This document shows positions 9,820 through 18,321 of a stretch of 64,000 nucleotides of DNA, piece by piece. Below the pieces are notes generated by a model, which was given only the letters and a program-made list of their open reading frames with translations, had not been told where the DNA came from and ran no database searches. The DNA is from Blastomonas sp. CACIA14H2 (GTDB taxonomy: Bacteria > Pseudomonadota > Alphaproteobacteria > Sphingomonadales > Sphingomonadaceae): contig AYSC01000010.1 of assembly GCA_000503195.1 (NCBI GenBank), forward strand, positions 42,840 to 106,839, given 5' to 3'. Within the stretch, counting starts at the first letter, position 1, and each line of letters begins with the position of its first letter. Made by a program: the position numbers and the translations under genes.

Positions 9820-11193
9820 GTGACCCCCACCGCCACACGCTTAAAGCTTCGTCTTGATGAACGCCATGCGTGGTTCCGCAATCAGTGGTTCTTCAAATGG
9901 CACCATATCGGCGGTGAACAGACGGTAGAGATCGACCTGTTCGATGGCAGACATGCCTACTACGCTGGTATCTGCTACTCTGGCAGTCCTCAAACAGTCT
10001 ACTGGGATGCGGTCGCACGCGGGGTCCGGAAAGAAATCATTGAACAGTTTGCTTGGATCGAAGAGGCCATCCGACCTTATGCGCGGGAAGTCGCGCTACA
10101 GGCGCTTGATGAGTGTAGTGGACAGCTTATCAGCTTTGCTCACAGGATTCGGCGCACTGCTGTCGAAAAGGACCGCATCCTTCGCGGAGATGGGGTGAGG
10201 TTTCCCGAGCCATATGATGCCGGTCTTTGGGACGGTGCCGAAGCCCAAGACATCAATGCTCAGGCACAGGGCCTCAAACGGGCGCTATTCCCGATTGCTG
10301 AACCGAGAACCACGGAGACACCCTTGAACGTTCCATCCCCCTCGACGAACCGCGCCTACCAGGTCGCTCTTTCTTTTGCGGGCGAGCAACGAGACTATGT
10401 TGACGAAGTCGCAAGATGGCTCGCCGCGAAACGCATCGCTGTATTCTACGACAAGTTTGAAGCCGTAAATCTCTGGGGTAAGGACGGCGTGGAGCACTTT
10501 CATCAAGTGTTTGCGCAGGATGCACAATATGTCGTCATGTTCATCTCAGCGGAATATGTTGCCAAAAGCTGGACGCGGCATGAGCGCCGCGCTGCGCTTA
10601 GCCGACAGATCGCTGAAGATTCCGAATATGTCTTGCCAGTGCGGTTTGATGCAACTGAGGTTCCGGGCATTCCATCGACCCTTCAGTATCTCGATGCCAA
10701 ATCATTGACCCCAGCTGAGCTGGCAGCACTGATTGCTCAAAAGGTGGGACATGGCCCATCGGCTGGCAAAGCTTCTGATATGCCACCACCCACATCACAA
10801 GCGGTGGCTGGTGAGGTCACCTTTGACTACAGCGCGCATGATGGCAGGTTCATCATTGGTAGCGGGCCATGCGTATTCGAGACCATGTGGTCTAAGGCGA
10901 GCAACGAAAGCATCCATCTGTACAATGACCCGCCATCAATCCATGGCATCGCCATTGCAAAGGGGATTAGCGATATTGATGCCATCGACGATGCATCTAA
11001 CTTCGATTTCAGCTCAAGGTGCCGAACGCCCCAGCTGGGCGAGATAGCCATATTGCGCAATGCCAGTGGCTTCTATGCCGCCGTCCAAGTTATCAAGGTG
11101 GACGACGACACTCGGGGCGCAGCCGCCGACGCACTTACCATACGCTACCAGATACAGACCAACGGCTCAGCGAAGTTCAAAGCAGGGACCTAG
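9820..11193 (+). CDS. TIR-domain defence protein
   Basis: The 457-residue protein has a central TIR domain at about residues 178-325, starting YQVALSFAGEQRDYVDEVARW. The motif SWTRHERRAAL includes the likely catalytic glutamate (about E255), so NAD+ cleavage or cyclisation is plausible. The N-terminal 130 residues are not recognised. The C-terminal 120 residues look beta-rich and may be a sensor or signal-binding domain. The start is GTG 9820, with AGGGG about nine bases upstream. It is separated from the SIR2-HerA operon by 112 nt and could be independent of it or an added effector. Confidence 0.82.
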   Translation: MTPTATRLKLRLDERHAWFRNQWFFKWHHIGGEQTVEIDLFDGRHAYYAGICYSGSPQTVYWDAVARGVRKEIIEQFAWIEEAIRPYAREVALQALDECSGQLISFAHRIRRTAVEKDRILRGDGVRFPEPYDAGLWDGAEAQDINAQAQGLKRALFPIAEPRTTETPLNVPSPSTNRAYQVALSFAGEQRDYVDEVARWLAAKRIAVFYDKFEAVNLWGKDGVEHFHQVFAQDAQYVVMFISAEYVAKSWTRHERRAALSRQIAEDSEYVLPVRFDATEVPGIPSTLQYLDAKSLTPAELAALIAQKVGHGPSAGKASDMPPPTSQAVAGEVTFDYSAHDGRFIIGSGPCVFETMWSKASNESIHLYNDPPSIHGIAIAKGISDIDAIDDASNFDFSSRCRTPQLGEIAILRNASGFYAAVQVIKVDDDTRGAAADALTIRYQIQTNGSAKFKAGT

Positions 11194-11318
11194 CCTCGAT
11201 CAGGCGAAAGCGATTTCGACATCAGCAAGAGGGACTTGGACGCATCTGTGGCAAAAGCGGATGATGCGCAGGGCGCAGTTCAAATCCTAAAGTTTTTCTA
11301 CACAGTTCCTACACAGGC

Positions 11319-11347
11319 AAAAACCTGGGGAAAATCCCCAGGTTTTT
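11319..11347. terminator. Strong symmetrical hairpin, bidirectional terminator
   Basis: Two perfect 13-base arms (AAAAACCTGGGGA and TCCCCAGGTTTTT) flank a three-base loop. The A-run on one side and T-run on the other allow intrinsic termination in both directions. It sits between the end of the TIR gene and the tRNA-Gly fragment, insulating the defence island from the integrase region. Confidence 0.85.
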
Positions 11348-11373
11348 CAGTAACCTATTGGAATCCGAAGATT

Positions 11374-11418
11374 TGGAGCGGGCGAAGGGATTCGAACCCT
11401 CGACCCCAACCTTGGCAA
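11374..11418 (-). other. 3' half of tRNA-Gly(GCC), putative integration (att) site
   Basis: Read on the - strand, the sequence runs from the anticodon loop (TTGCCAA) and its 3' stem GGTTG through a T-arm with GGTTCGAATCC to an acceptor end GCCCGCTCCA. This matches the 3' half of a tRNA-Gly(GCC). The 5' half is absent: sequence on the high-coordinate side diverges inside the anticodon stem. A fragment running from anticodon loop to CCA is the usual identity segment left by tyrosine integrases, and an integrase starts about 200 nt away. Because the 5' side is missing on the right, the element should extend to the right, with an intact tRNA-Gly at its far end outside the window (inference). The stretch 11194-11625 otherwise holds only the terminator. 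Confidence 0.82.
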
Positions 11419-11625
11419 AGTATCTGGGTATCACGAAGCGAACCGCCAAGGACCGCCTTCTTTTCTATGATTGCCGCGATTCCAATGGTTTATATAAAGT
11501 CGGGCTTGTCATTAGCCGCCGATAGCCGCTATCATCGCGAAACGTGCTGGATACTAATTGGATACGAGCGTACTATTCTGGGTACGCAAATGTTGGTCCA
11601 GCGGGGCGAAGCAAGGAGGGCATCC

Positions 11626-12864
11626 GTGGCTGAGACTTATCGCCTCACAAAGAAAATGGTCGTTGATGCCAAACCCGCCATTGGGCGGCCGCTCTTCATC
11701 TGGGACAAGGAACTGAGAGGGTTTGGCTGCAAGATCGAGGCCGGAGGCACAAAGTCGTTTATCGTCCAATATCGCAATGCTGAGGGGAGGAAGCGTCGCC
11801 TTGTGCTTGGTCGCTTCGGGGTGATGACGGTCGAACAAGCGCGCGATGAGGCGCGGATCAAGTTGGGCGACGTTGCGCGTGGTCTTGACCCTGCCGACCA
11901 GAAGACTGCAACGAAAAACGGCCTTACCGTTGGCGGGCTATGCGACTGGTATCTTACCGAAGCAGAGACGGGTCGATTGCTTGGACGCAAGCGTGCTCCA
12001 ATCAAGGCGTCCACCCTCGCGATGGATCGCAGCCGCATAGAGACTCACATTCGACCCCTGATCGGTAGTCGCAAGGTGGCGGCAATCCGTCTGCCAGATG
12101 TCGAGGCCATGCAGCACGATATCGCTGCGGGAAAAACCGCTCGGGCGCGGAGTGGAGGTCGTGGAGGGCTCGCAAGCGGTGGCAAAGGTGTGGCCTCCCG
12201 TTCAGTAACGACGTTGCATAGCATTTTTGCCCATGCGAAGCGGGCTGGCCTGATCGAGGTCAACCCCGCCCTCGGGGTTCGCAAGTTTCCAGATGTAAGG
12301 CGGACAAGGCGATTGAGCCGGGACGAATTGCGGAGTCTTGGCCGTGCTCTTCATGAGCATGCCGGCACAGAGCACCCGGTCGGCCTCGCCATCATACGCT
12401 TGCTGGCGTTGACAGGCCTTCGACTGAATGAAGCCCAATCGATGCGGCACGACTGGATTTCACAAGATGGATACATTGCGTTCGCTGATACGAAGTCAGG
12501 CGCTCAGATCAGAGTTATTGGAAGTCCGGCACTGGCTCTTCTCCGTATCCAGAACATCCAGGAAAATGCTCCTTATGTGTTCCCATCAGACGGTGGACGA
12601 ACCCATTTCGTTGCAGCGGACGGCGTACTCGGTCGATTATGCAAGCGGATGGGTTGGACGGATGTCACAGCCCATACATTGCGCCATACCTTCGGAAGTA
12701 TTGCTGGTGAGCTTGGCTATTCCGAACTGACGATTGCGGCGATGTTGGGTCACGCAGCGGGATCAGTTACCGGACGGTATGTTCACATTGACGATGCCGT
12801 CAAATCTGCGGTCGAGAAGGTGTCCCAACAGATTGCCTCACTTCTAGACGGCCCGCAGGTATAG
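11626..12864 (+). CDS. int: Tyrosine-type site-specific integrase (P4-like)
   Basis: The 412-residue product starts with an arm-binding DUF4102-like domain (YRLTKKMVVDAKP), followed by a core-binding domain and the catalytic domain. Catalytic residues are visible: Arg in LTGLRLNEA (about 266), His-x-x-Arg in HTLRHTFGS (about 352) and the nucleophile Tyr in GRYVHID (about 385). GTG 11626 was chosen because AGGAGG lies six bases upstream and the predicted N-terminus then matches the family; ATG 11590 is an in-frame alternative. It lies beside the tRNA-Gly fragment and reads away from it. It probably drives integration and excision of the element carrying the trb genes at the right end of the window. 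Confidence 0.92.
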   Translation: MAETYRLTKKMVVDAKPAIGRPLFIWDKELRGFGCKIEAGGTKSFIVQYRNAEGRKRRLVLGRFGVMTVEQARDEARIKLGDVARGLDPADQKTATKNGLTVGGLCDWYLTEAETGRLLGRKRAPIKASTLAMDRSRIETHIRPLIGSRKVAAIRLPDVEAMQHDIAAGKTARARSGGRGGLASGGKGVASRSVTTLHSIFAHAKRAGLIEVNPALGVRKFPDVRRTRRLSRDELRSLGRALHEHAGTEHPVGLAIIRLLALTGLRLNEAQSMRHDWISQDGYIAFADTKSGAQIRVIGSPALALLRIQNIQENAPYVFPSDGGRTHFVAADGVLGRLCKRMGWTDVTAHTLRHTFGSIAGELGYSELTIAAMLGHAAGSVTGRYVHIDDAVKSAVEKVSQQIASLLDGPQV

Positions 12865-12957
12865 CGTCTGGCTGATTGCTCTGCCGCCTGATAACTGGAC
12901 CATTTGCGGGTAGAGTTTTTCGCCGAAGGTTTCCTTGTCTGGGCAAGGAGGTTTGGC

Positions 12958-13206
12958 GTGAAAGCATCAAAGTTCACTGACGCGCAGAAGGCGTTCGTGA
13001 TCAAGCAGAGCGAGGAAGGCACGCCAGTGGCTGAAATCTGCCGCAAGGCGGGGATCAGCCAGGCGACATACTTCAACTGGAAGAAGAAATACGCGGGGTT
13101 GATGCCGTCAGAGATGCGGCGGCTGCGCGAGCTGGAAGACGAGAACAGCCGGCTGAAGCGGATCGTGGCTGTGGCAGTGCAAACTGGGCGCAGGCTCTAC
13201 TTATAG
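12958..13206 (+). pseudogene. Truncated IS3-family OrfA
   Basis: From GTG 12958, preceded by AAGGAGG, the frame encodes a typical IS3-family OrfA N-terminus: a helix-turn-helix (VAEICRKAGISQATYFNWKKKY) and the start of the leucine zipper (LRELEDENSRLKRIVA). After about position 13170 the similarity stops and an unrelated short tail runs to a stop at 13206. No OrfB is present. This is a remnant, probably cut by a later rearrangement. The sequence between 13207 and 13371 shows nothing I recognise. Confidence 0.8.
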
Positions 13207-13371
13207 TTGGTAGAAACCCCGGGCTCAGACCAATCACCATACCGACGACGCCTAAGGATGCCCGCCGTCGCTTGCCCAAGGGAGCACATAGAGCAAATCA
13301 CTCACCCGCGAAGACTTGAGTTTGAGCGCGCGAGCTACCAGGCCGTAAGTGGTTGCATCAGTTGATGATAC

Positions 13372-13887
13372 TCATGGCGAAATCGCCGCTCCGTTCAAGT
13401 CGTCGCGGAGAGCCAATACCAACTCGATGACAACTGCGGCACCATCGGGCAACTCAGCGACACCCATGGACGATCGAGCATGCTGTCCAATGACATTTCC
13501 GAATACTTCGTGCAGCAATGCGGAAGCGCCGTCAACCACTGCGGGAAGTCGCAAGAACCCTGGCGCCACGTTGACAAAACCGACCAGTTTAATCACTCGT
13601 TCAACGTGATCGAGAGATCCAATTTCACGTCTCAGCGACAAAAGGCATTGCACAACGCAAAGTCGTGCAGCCTCTTGAGCCTTTGGAAAATCGATATCGT
13701 CCCCAACCTTGCCTGCGACGGCGAGGGTGCCATCAATCTTGGGGGCGTGGCCACTGACATAAGCCATCGCTCCGTGGCGAACGACCAGTTGATACAATCC
13801 ACTTGGCTTTGCCAATTTTCGCCCCGCGACAGGCCGGCCCAAAATCTTCTGAAACCGGCCGTCGGGCGCCGAGTCATCAAGCTTCAT
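13372..13887 (-). CDS. RidA/YjgF-family enamine/imine deaminase
   Basis: The product, about 171 residues, belongs to the RidA (YER057c/UK114) family, with AYVSGHAP near the N-terminus and a C-terminal half ending VGVAELPDGAAVVIELVL in family style. RidA proteins hydrolyse reactive 2-aminoacrylate and 2-aminocrotonate intermediates released by PLP-dependent serine/threonine dehydratases. The start (MKLDDSAPDG) overlaps the end of the adjacent threonine/serine dehydratase gene by 11 nt, so producer and scavenger of the reactive enamine are translationally coupled. It is the last gene of the MocR-controlled cluster. It is slightly longer than the usual 130 residues because of an N-terminal extension. 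Confidence 0.85.
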   Translation of the reverse strand: MKLDDSAPDGRFQKILGRPVAGRKLAKPSGLYQLVVRHGAMAYVSGHAPKIDGTLAVAGKVGDDIDFPKAQEAARLCVVQCLLSLRREIGSLDHVERVIKLVGFVNVAPGFLRLPAVVDGASALLHEVFGNVIGQHARSSMGVAELPDGAAVVIELVLALRDDLNGAAISP

Positions 13888-14899
13888 GCGACGCAACGCG
13901 GTCAATTATGGACTTAAACACGTCCGCATCGACATTACCGCCCGAACAAACGACAGCTACTGTTTTTCCCCGACAATCGAGCTTGCGGGACAGCACTGCA
14001 GCTAGGCCAACCGCACCACCGGGCTCAACAACGATTTTCAACTCGTCGTACGCTAATGCGACCGCGTCCAGCGCCTCGGCATCACTGACTGCCAGTCCGC
14101 CGGCCAGCAATCGCAAGTTTACTGGAAACGTCAGTTCCCCCGGCTTATCAACCAAAACTGCATCGCAGACTGAGGTAGGGCCAGGCACATTGGCCACGCG
14201 CTCCCGTGCAACCAAAGAACGTGCGGTATCGTCGAAACCTTCTGGCTCAACCGAATATATGGCTGTTGACGGGCTGTCAGCCTCCATGGCAAGCGCACAT
14301 CCAGCCGTCAACCCGCCACCTGAGCAACACACGAGCAGCGCATCGATTTTCGCGCCCATTTCAGCGGCCTGCCGTGCGACTTCAAGCCCAACAGTACCCT
14401 GACCCGCCATGACGTAGGGATCATCATAGGGGGGTACAAGCGTCAGTCCCCTTTCCGCAGCCAAGCGAATTCCGACAGCGGCGCGATCATCTTTGTAGCG
14501 ATCATAGAAGACAACTTCGCCACCGTATGCGAGAGTTTTGGCCACTTTGACGCGAGGAGCGTCGGTTGGCATCACAATAACTGCCGTCGTATCGAAAAGC
14601 CGAGCCGCCAGCGCTAGAGCCTGTGCGTGATTACCCGACGAATATGCGACGACACCGCCGGAGCGCTCTTCTTCGGTCAACTGCATTAACCGGTTGACGG
14701 CCCCGCGAAACTTGAAGGAGCCGGTTTGCTGCAGGTTCTCCGCCTTCACTAGCACGCGCCCACCGACGAGTTCATTCAACGTCAAAGACTCCAGCAATGG
14801 CGTAACGGTTGCATGCCTGGCAATGCGTTTCGCCGCAGCCCGTATATCGCGAATGTCAGGCACTTTCACCAGCGATTTGGAAGGTTCGATGATCGACAT
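13877..14899 (-). CDS. Threonine/serine dehydratase (PLP-dependent)
   Basis: This 340-residue fold-type II PLP enzyme has the Schiff-base lysine in TGSFKFRGA (K63), a nearby SSGNHAQA motif and a glycine-rich phosphate-binding loop (SGGGLTAG). It lacks the C-terminal regulatory ACT domain of biosynthetic IlvA, so it resembles catabolic dehydratases or serine racemase-like enzymes that convert threonine or serine (including hydroxylated variants) to 2-oxo acids and ammonia. It overlaps ridA, which would clear its enamine product, and lies 68 nt downstream of a YdfG-like dehydrogenase. Exact substrate is not determinable; 3-hydroxyaspartate or allo-threonine are possible. Confidence 0.87.
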   Translation of the reverse strand: MSIIEPSKSLVKVPDIRDIRAAAKRIARHATVTPLLESLTLNELVGGRVLVKAENLQQTGSFKFRGAVNRLMQLTEEERSGGVVAYSSGNHAQALALAARLFDTTAVIVMPTDAPRVKVAKTLAYGGEVVFYDRYKDDRAAVGIRLAAERGLTLVPPYDDPYVMAGQGTVGLEVARQAAEMGAKIDALLVCCSGGGLTAGCALAMEADSPSTAIYSVEPEGFDDTARSLVARERVANVPGPTSVCDAVLVDKPGELTFPVNLRLLAGGLAVSDAEALDAVALAYDELKIVVEPGGAVGLAAVLSRKLDCRGKTVAVVCSGGNVDADVFKSIIDRVASHEA

Positions 14900-14967
14900 G
14901 GGATTCCTTGTTTTGAGGTTGTGCTATTTGTCGCAAACGCATCAAGTCGGACGAATGTATCTGATTT

Positions 14968-15735
14968 CTAAATGAGATTTCGATCGACTGTGAATGGGCT
15001 GAAGGTCTGCTGTGTCGGCATCAGCTCGATTGTATTGATATTGACATGCCGGGCTTGGCGAAGCACGAACTCTACACTCGCGGCGACATCTTCGGCGCTC
15101 AATGGCGTCATGCCGGCATAGACCTTGCCTGCCCCGGCCGCATCGCCACCGAACCTTACCAATGAGAACTCCGTCTCGCACATCCCCGGCTCGATTGATG
15201 TCACACGAAGGCCGGTCCCGAGCAAATCAGCGCGAAGATTGAGCGAAAACTGACGCACGAACGCCTTAGTCGCGCCGTACACGTTTCCACCGGGATACGG
15301 GTAGGTCGCCGCAACGGAAGACATGTTGACGATGTCGCCACTTCCCCGCGCCACCATGTCGGGAAGTAAGGCATGGGTGACGGCGACCAAACCCGACACA
15401 TTTGTCGCGATCATGTCATTCCAAGCCTGCAAATCTGCATCCTGCGCGCTACAGAGGCCGAGGGCGAGCCCCGCATTATTAAAGACGATATCAATGTCCT
15501 TAAAGCTTGCCGGCCGCCTGCTTAGCGCGTCTGGTATGGCAGCGGTGTCCCGAAGGTCCAGCGTGAGCGTCGAAATCCGCTCGCGACCGAGTTCGCAAAC
15601 TAAGGCCTCAAGACGCTCGCGTCGGCGGCCAACCGCGACAACCTTGCCACCGCCAGCATGAATCCGGCGTGCCACTGCCGCGCCGATGCCCGACGTCGCT
15701 CCGGATACAAGCGCAATCCGCCCTTCCGCCCACAT
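14968..15735 (-). CDS. YdfG-like NADP-dependent 3-hydroxy acid / allo-threonine dehydrogenase (SDR)
   Basis: The 255-residue short-chain dehydrogenase has the TGXXXGIG-type cofactor loop (SGATSGIGAAV), NNAGLALG, a catalytic serine in NMSSVA and YxxxK in VYGATKAF. The segments NVYGATKAFVRQFSLNLR and HVNINTIELMP are characteristic of E. coli YdfG, which oxidises L-allo-threonine, serine and other 3-hydroxy acids. ATG 15735 is used; it overlaps the stop codon of the upstream DJ-1-like gene by one base. Its place beside a hydroxy amino acid dehydratase and RidA supports hydroxy amino acid catabolism. Confidence 0.86.
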   Translation of the reverse strand: MWAEGRIALVSGATSGIGAAVARRIHAGGGKVVAVGRRRERLEALVCELGRERISTLTLDLRDTAAIPDALSRRPASFKDIDIVFNNAGLALGLCSAQDADLQAWNDMIATNVSGLVAVTHALLPDMVARGSGDIVNMSSVAATYPYPGGNVYGATKAFVRQFSLNLRADLLGTGLRVTSIEPGMCETEFSLVRFGGDAAGAGKVYAGMTPLSAEDVAASVEFVLRQARHVNINTIELMPTQQTFSPFTVDRNLI

Positions 15736-16303
15736 CAGTAGTCGACCTTCTGCACGGAATCGAGGACCGCAGCAGCATATCGTTCGCCGATAATGTTCAA
15801 CACGAGCCAAACTGCCAGATCAAGGGCCGACAAACATCCGTCGCCGGTCGCGATCGTGTTGTGGTTGACGATCGAGCACCGATCAGTTCGAATGCCATTT
15901 TCTTGACTTCGCCGAACACGCTAGGATAAGTCTTCGCCAGCAGGCCATCGAGAAAGCCGAGCTTGGCGAGGATCAGTACTCCGGCATCGATCGCAGCAAC
16001 GAATTGCCGCCCCTGATCAATCTGCAACGCCTCCGAGAACGCCGGATCGATGATCTCAATGCGACTAGCGGGTCTGCTAAAGATAAAAATTGCGTCGGCT
16101 TCGTGCGGCCATTTCAAAAGGCCGTGCGCATCAGTTCGAGGGCCGGAGCAAGACGTCGCGCGCGCAGTGTCGGCGCAGATGCCGACCCGCCGCTCGCCCT
16201 GATAGTTCGCATAACGGGCGTCTGTCACGCGGAACTGCAGATCCCACGTCCTGAACGAAGCGACGTCGGTGAATGCGTTGGAGGCAAGAATAATGTTATG
16301 CAC
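15735..16303 (-). pseudogene. DJ-1/PfpI-family protein gene with a frameshift
   Basis: The first part (MHNIILASNAFTDVASF) and middle (FVAAIDAGVLILAKLGFLDGLLAKTYPSVF) match the class I glutamine amidotransferase-like DJ-1/PfpI superfamily. After ELIGA near 15880 this frame loses similarity, while the next frame continues with HNTIATGDGCLSALDLAV and LNIIGERYAAAVLDSVQKVDY, a normal family C-terminus ending at 15735. A one-base indel therefore splits the gene. It could be a true inactivating mutation or a sequencing error. The repaired stop overlaps the dehydrogenase start, showing that it was the first gene of the four-gene operon. Confidence 0.75.
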
Positions 16304-16350
16304 GTGAGAGCTCCTCGGTTAAGCTCTCATGGCTGAGCCGCTCAAAAATC

Positions 16351-16388
16351 TGTATACACAGATGTAAATCGTTTATGGCATACAGATG
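16351..16388. promoter_or_regulatory. Putative MocR operator between divergent operons
   Basis: The 82-bp gap between the DJ-1-like gene and the MocR gene contains TGTATACA, a perfect palindrome, and two direct copies of ACAGATG (16358-16364 and 16382-16388) 24 bases apart. MocR regulators commonly bind direct repeats in the promoter they share with a divergent target gene, so this is the likely site. The second repeat overlaps the longer possible start of the regulator. Confidence 0.5.
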
Positions 16389-17813
16389 CGGTCTAGAATG
16401 CCTCTCTATAGATCGATCGCCGCGCGTTTGCGGGCCGCCATCGAGCAAGGCGCGTACGTGCCAGGCCAAAAAGTGTCTTCAGCGCGCAAGATCGCCCAAC
16501 GCGAGGGCGTCAGTTTGACCACGGCGGTCGACGCCTTACGTGTCCTGGAGAGCGAGGGTCTTCTCCTCGCACGCCCGCGCTCCGGATTCTTCGTGGTAGA
16601 TAAACGTGCACCAGAGCCAGTTCCGTCCCGCCCGTCAAAGTATCCGCAATTTGTTACAAGCGCAGCAATTGCGCGCAGCATCTTTCTCACTCGGCCTGAT
16701 ATCATCTTCCCCCTTGGCGCGGCGCTTCCAGATCCAGCATGGCTACCGCTGAGGGATCTTCAGCGCGCCTTGACCGCGGCCGGCCGTAGACTCGGTCCTG
16801 CGGCCCAGACCTACAGCATGCCGCCGGGGCGCGCAGACCTGCGCCGCCAAATCTCCGCACGTGCAGTAAACTGGGGCGCAACCTTTGGACCCGACGAAGT
16901 CGTGATCACGAGTGGCGAGACACAGGCCATGCGTCTCGCCCTCAAAGTGACCTGCAAGGCAGGCGATGTGGTTGCGGTGGAATCTCCGACCTATTTCGGC
17001 GCCCTCATGCTTCTTGAGACACTCGGGCTTCGGGCTCTAGAAATCCCGACAGATCCGCGCACCGGCCTGAGCATAGACGCGCTGGAGCGCGCGCTCACGA
17101 CCCGCAAGATCGCGGCGGTGTTAGCATCGCCGAACGTGCAGAACCCGCTTGGCGCCTCGATGCCGCTCAACCAGAAGAAGCGACTTGTCACGCTTTTGCA
17201 GACGCACCAGGTCCCGTTGATTGAGGACGACGTCTACGGCGATCTAGTCTCGCAACCAGGTATTCGAGCCGGGTGCAAGGCCTTCGATACTGATGGACTG
17301 GTTCTGTACTGCTCCTCAGCCTCCAAAACCCTGGCGCCTGGCTGGCGCATCGGCTGGATAGCCGCTGGGCGCTACGTCGACGCCGTGCTGCGGGCTCGGC
17401 TGGAGGAAAGTCTCGCTGGCTCCCCGCTTATCGAGGCTGCGCTTGCGGACTTTCTGTCGAGCGGCGACTACGAGCGGCATCTGAGGCGCTTCCAATCCCG
17501 CGTGGAGGGCGGGATAAGGGCGATAGCCGCGCGCATCGAAGACAGTTTTCCGGCAGGCACTAGGTTCTCCCGCCCCGCCAACGGCTATCTTCTTTGGGTC
17601 GAGCTACCCAAATCAGTAGACGCGCTCGAGGTGCACAGACAGGCCCTGGGTGTAGGAATTGGCATCAGCCCAGGGCCGCTCTTCTCCCCGCAGACCGGCT
17701 TTCAGCACCACCTTCGGCTCAACTGCGCGAACGAGCCGTCGGCGGGCTTGCTTCAAGCAATTGATCGGCTGGGAGCGATATGCGCCTCGCTAGCTGAAGC
17801 GGTTCACCGATAA
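16386..17813 (+). CDS. MocR-type (GntR-HTH plus aminotransferase-like) transcriptional regulator
   Basis: The 475-residue protein joins an N-terminal GntR winged helix (residues about 5-75; PLYRSIAARLRAAIEQGAYVPGQK) to a class I aminotransferase-fold domain that binds PLP. The PLP lysine is in SSASKTLAPGWRIGW. Such regulators sense amino acids or PLP-linked metabolites. The gene is divergent from the dehydratase-RidA operon, which it presumably controls. The start could be ATG 16386 or ATG 16398 (MPLYRS); the second fits the family better, but neither has a clear ribosome site. Confidence 0.88.
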   Translation: MRSRMPLYRSIAARLRAAIEQGAYVPGQKVSSARKIAQREGVSLTTAVDALRVLESEGLLLARPRSGFFVVDKRAPEPVPSRPSKYPQFVTSAAIARSIFLTRPDIIFPLGAALPDPAWLPLRDLQRALTAAGRRLGPAAQTYSMPPGRADLRRQISARAVNWGATFGPDEVVITSGETQAMRLALKVTCKAGDVVAVESPTYFGALMLLETLGLRALEIPTDPRTGLSIDALERALTTRKIAAVLASPNVQNPLGASMPLNQKKRLVTLLQTHQVPLIEDDVYGDLVSQPGIRAGCKAFDTDGLVLYCSSASKTLAPGWRIGWIAAGRYVDAVLRARLEESLAGSPLIEAALADFLSSGDYERHLRRFQSRVEGGIRAIAARIEDSFPAGTRFSRPANGYLLWVELPKSVDALEVHRQALGVGIGISPGPLFSPQTGFQHHLRLNCANEPSAGLLQAIDRLGAICASLAEAVHR

Positions 17814-17970
17814 GCTCGTGGGAAGACTGATCGCCAGGATCGTGATTTGGCGAGACATAATAATCCATCACGATTTGCAATTCGTGAGGCCTAAAGCGAT
17901 TGAGGAGCACCGAGCGCGCTTGCGCGACCGCCGCTGCGGTGAAGCTCTGACGACCACTAACCTTGATTAG

Positions 17971-18033
17971 CGCGGGTGGCCGGAGTCGAACCGGCACTGC
18001 TTTCGTAACTGGATTTTGAATCCAGCGCGTCTA
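17971..18033 (-). other. 3' fragment of tRNA-Leu(CAA), possible old integration site
   Basis: On the - strand the sequence reads TAGACGCGCTGG, an anticodon arm CTGGA-TTCAAAA-TCCAG giving anticodon CAA, a long variable arm, a T-arm GCCGGTTCGACTCCGGC and an acceptor 3' strand CACCCGC. The D-arm and 5' acceptor strand are missing: sequence on the high-coordinate side diverges after the D-arm junction. It is therefore not a functional tRNA. The shape (3' part only) is that of an att remnant, in the same orientation as the tRNA-Gly fragment. The flank 17814-17970 shows nothing recognisable. Confidence 0.78.
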
Positions 18034-18097
18034 ATTTTCTTTCCCCGGTTGGTCCCCTGATCTGATTTAGAATCTGCGCTAACCAAGAAGCAGACGA

Positions 18098-18220
18098 ATG
18101 AGAAAGGGCAGCTTTTTCGAGGAACATATAATGAGAATTATCAAGGAGCAGGATTCTGGACTGCCGGTGGTAGTGGTTTCCCACAAGCACGGCCACAGCG
18201 CGACAACGATTTTGAACTAA
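18098..18220 (+). pseudogene. Short IS3-family OrfA remnant
   Basis: A 40-codon frame from ATG 18098 reads MRKGSFFEEHIMRIIKEQDS and then GLPVVVVSHKHGHSATTIL before a stop. This closely follows the OrfA start of IS3-type transposases (pattern: sRFTEEQImrIIKEQeaGLPvaEVcRKHGlSsATfY), with several degraded positions. No further transposase sequence follows, so this is a decayed insertion sequence fragment. Confidence 0.65.
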
Positions 18221-18321
18221 AAAGGCGAATTAATCTAGCCTAGCATTACTTTGGCAGAAGTGCATTTTCCGGATTCACAGGAGTCTCTCATCGTGATTCA
18301 ATATCGTCGGCTTTTGGAGGC

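Noticed and set aside
11236..11625. N-terminal extension of the integrase through the tRNA-Gly fragment
   Set aside because: The open frame reads through a tRNA piece and a terminator. A good ribosome site and the family N-terminus point to GTG 11626.
17719..17997. Possible small - strand protein upstream of the tRNA-Leu fragment
   Set aside because: The frame translates part of the tRNA remnant and then runs antisense to the MocR gene; no family is recognised.
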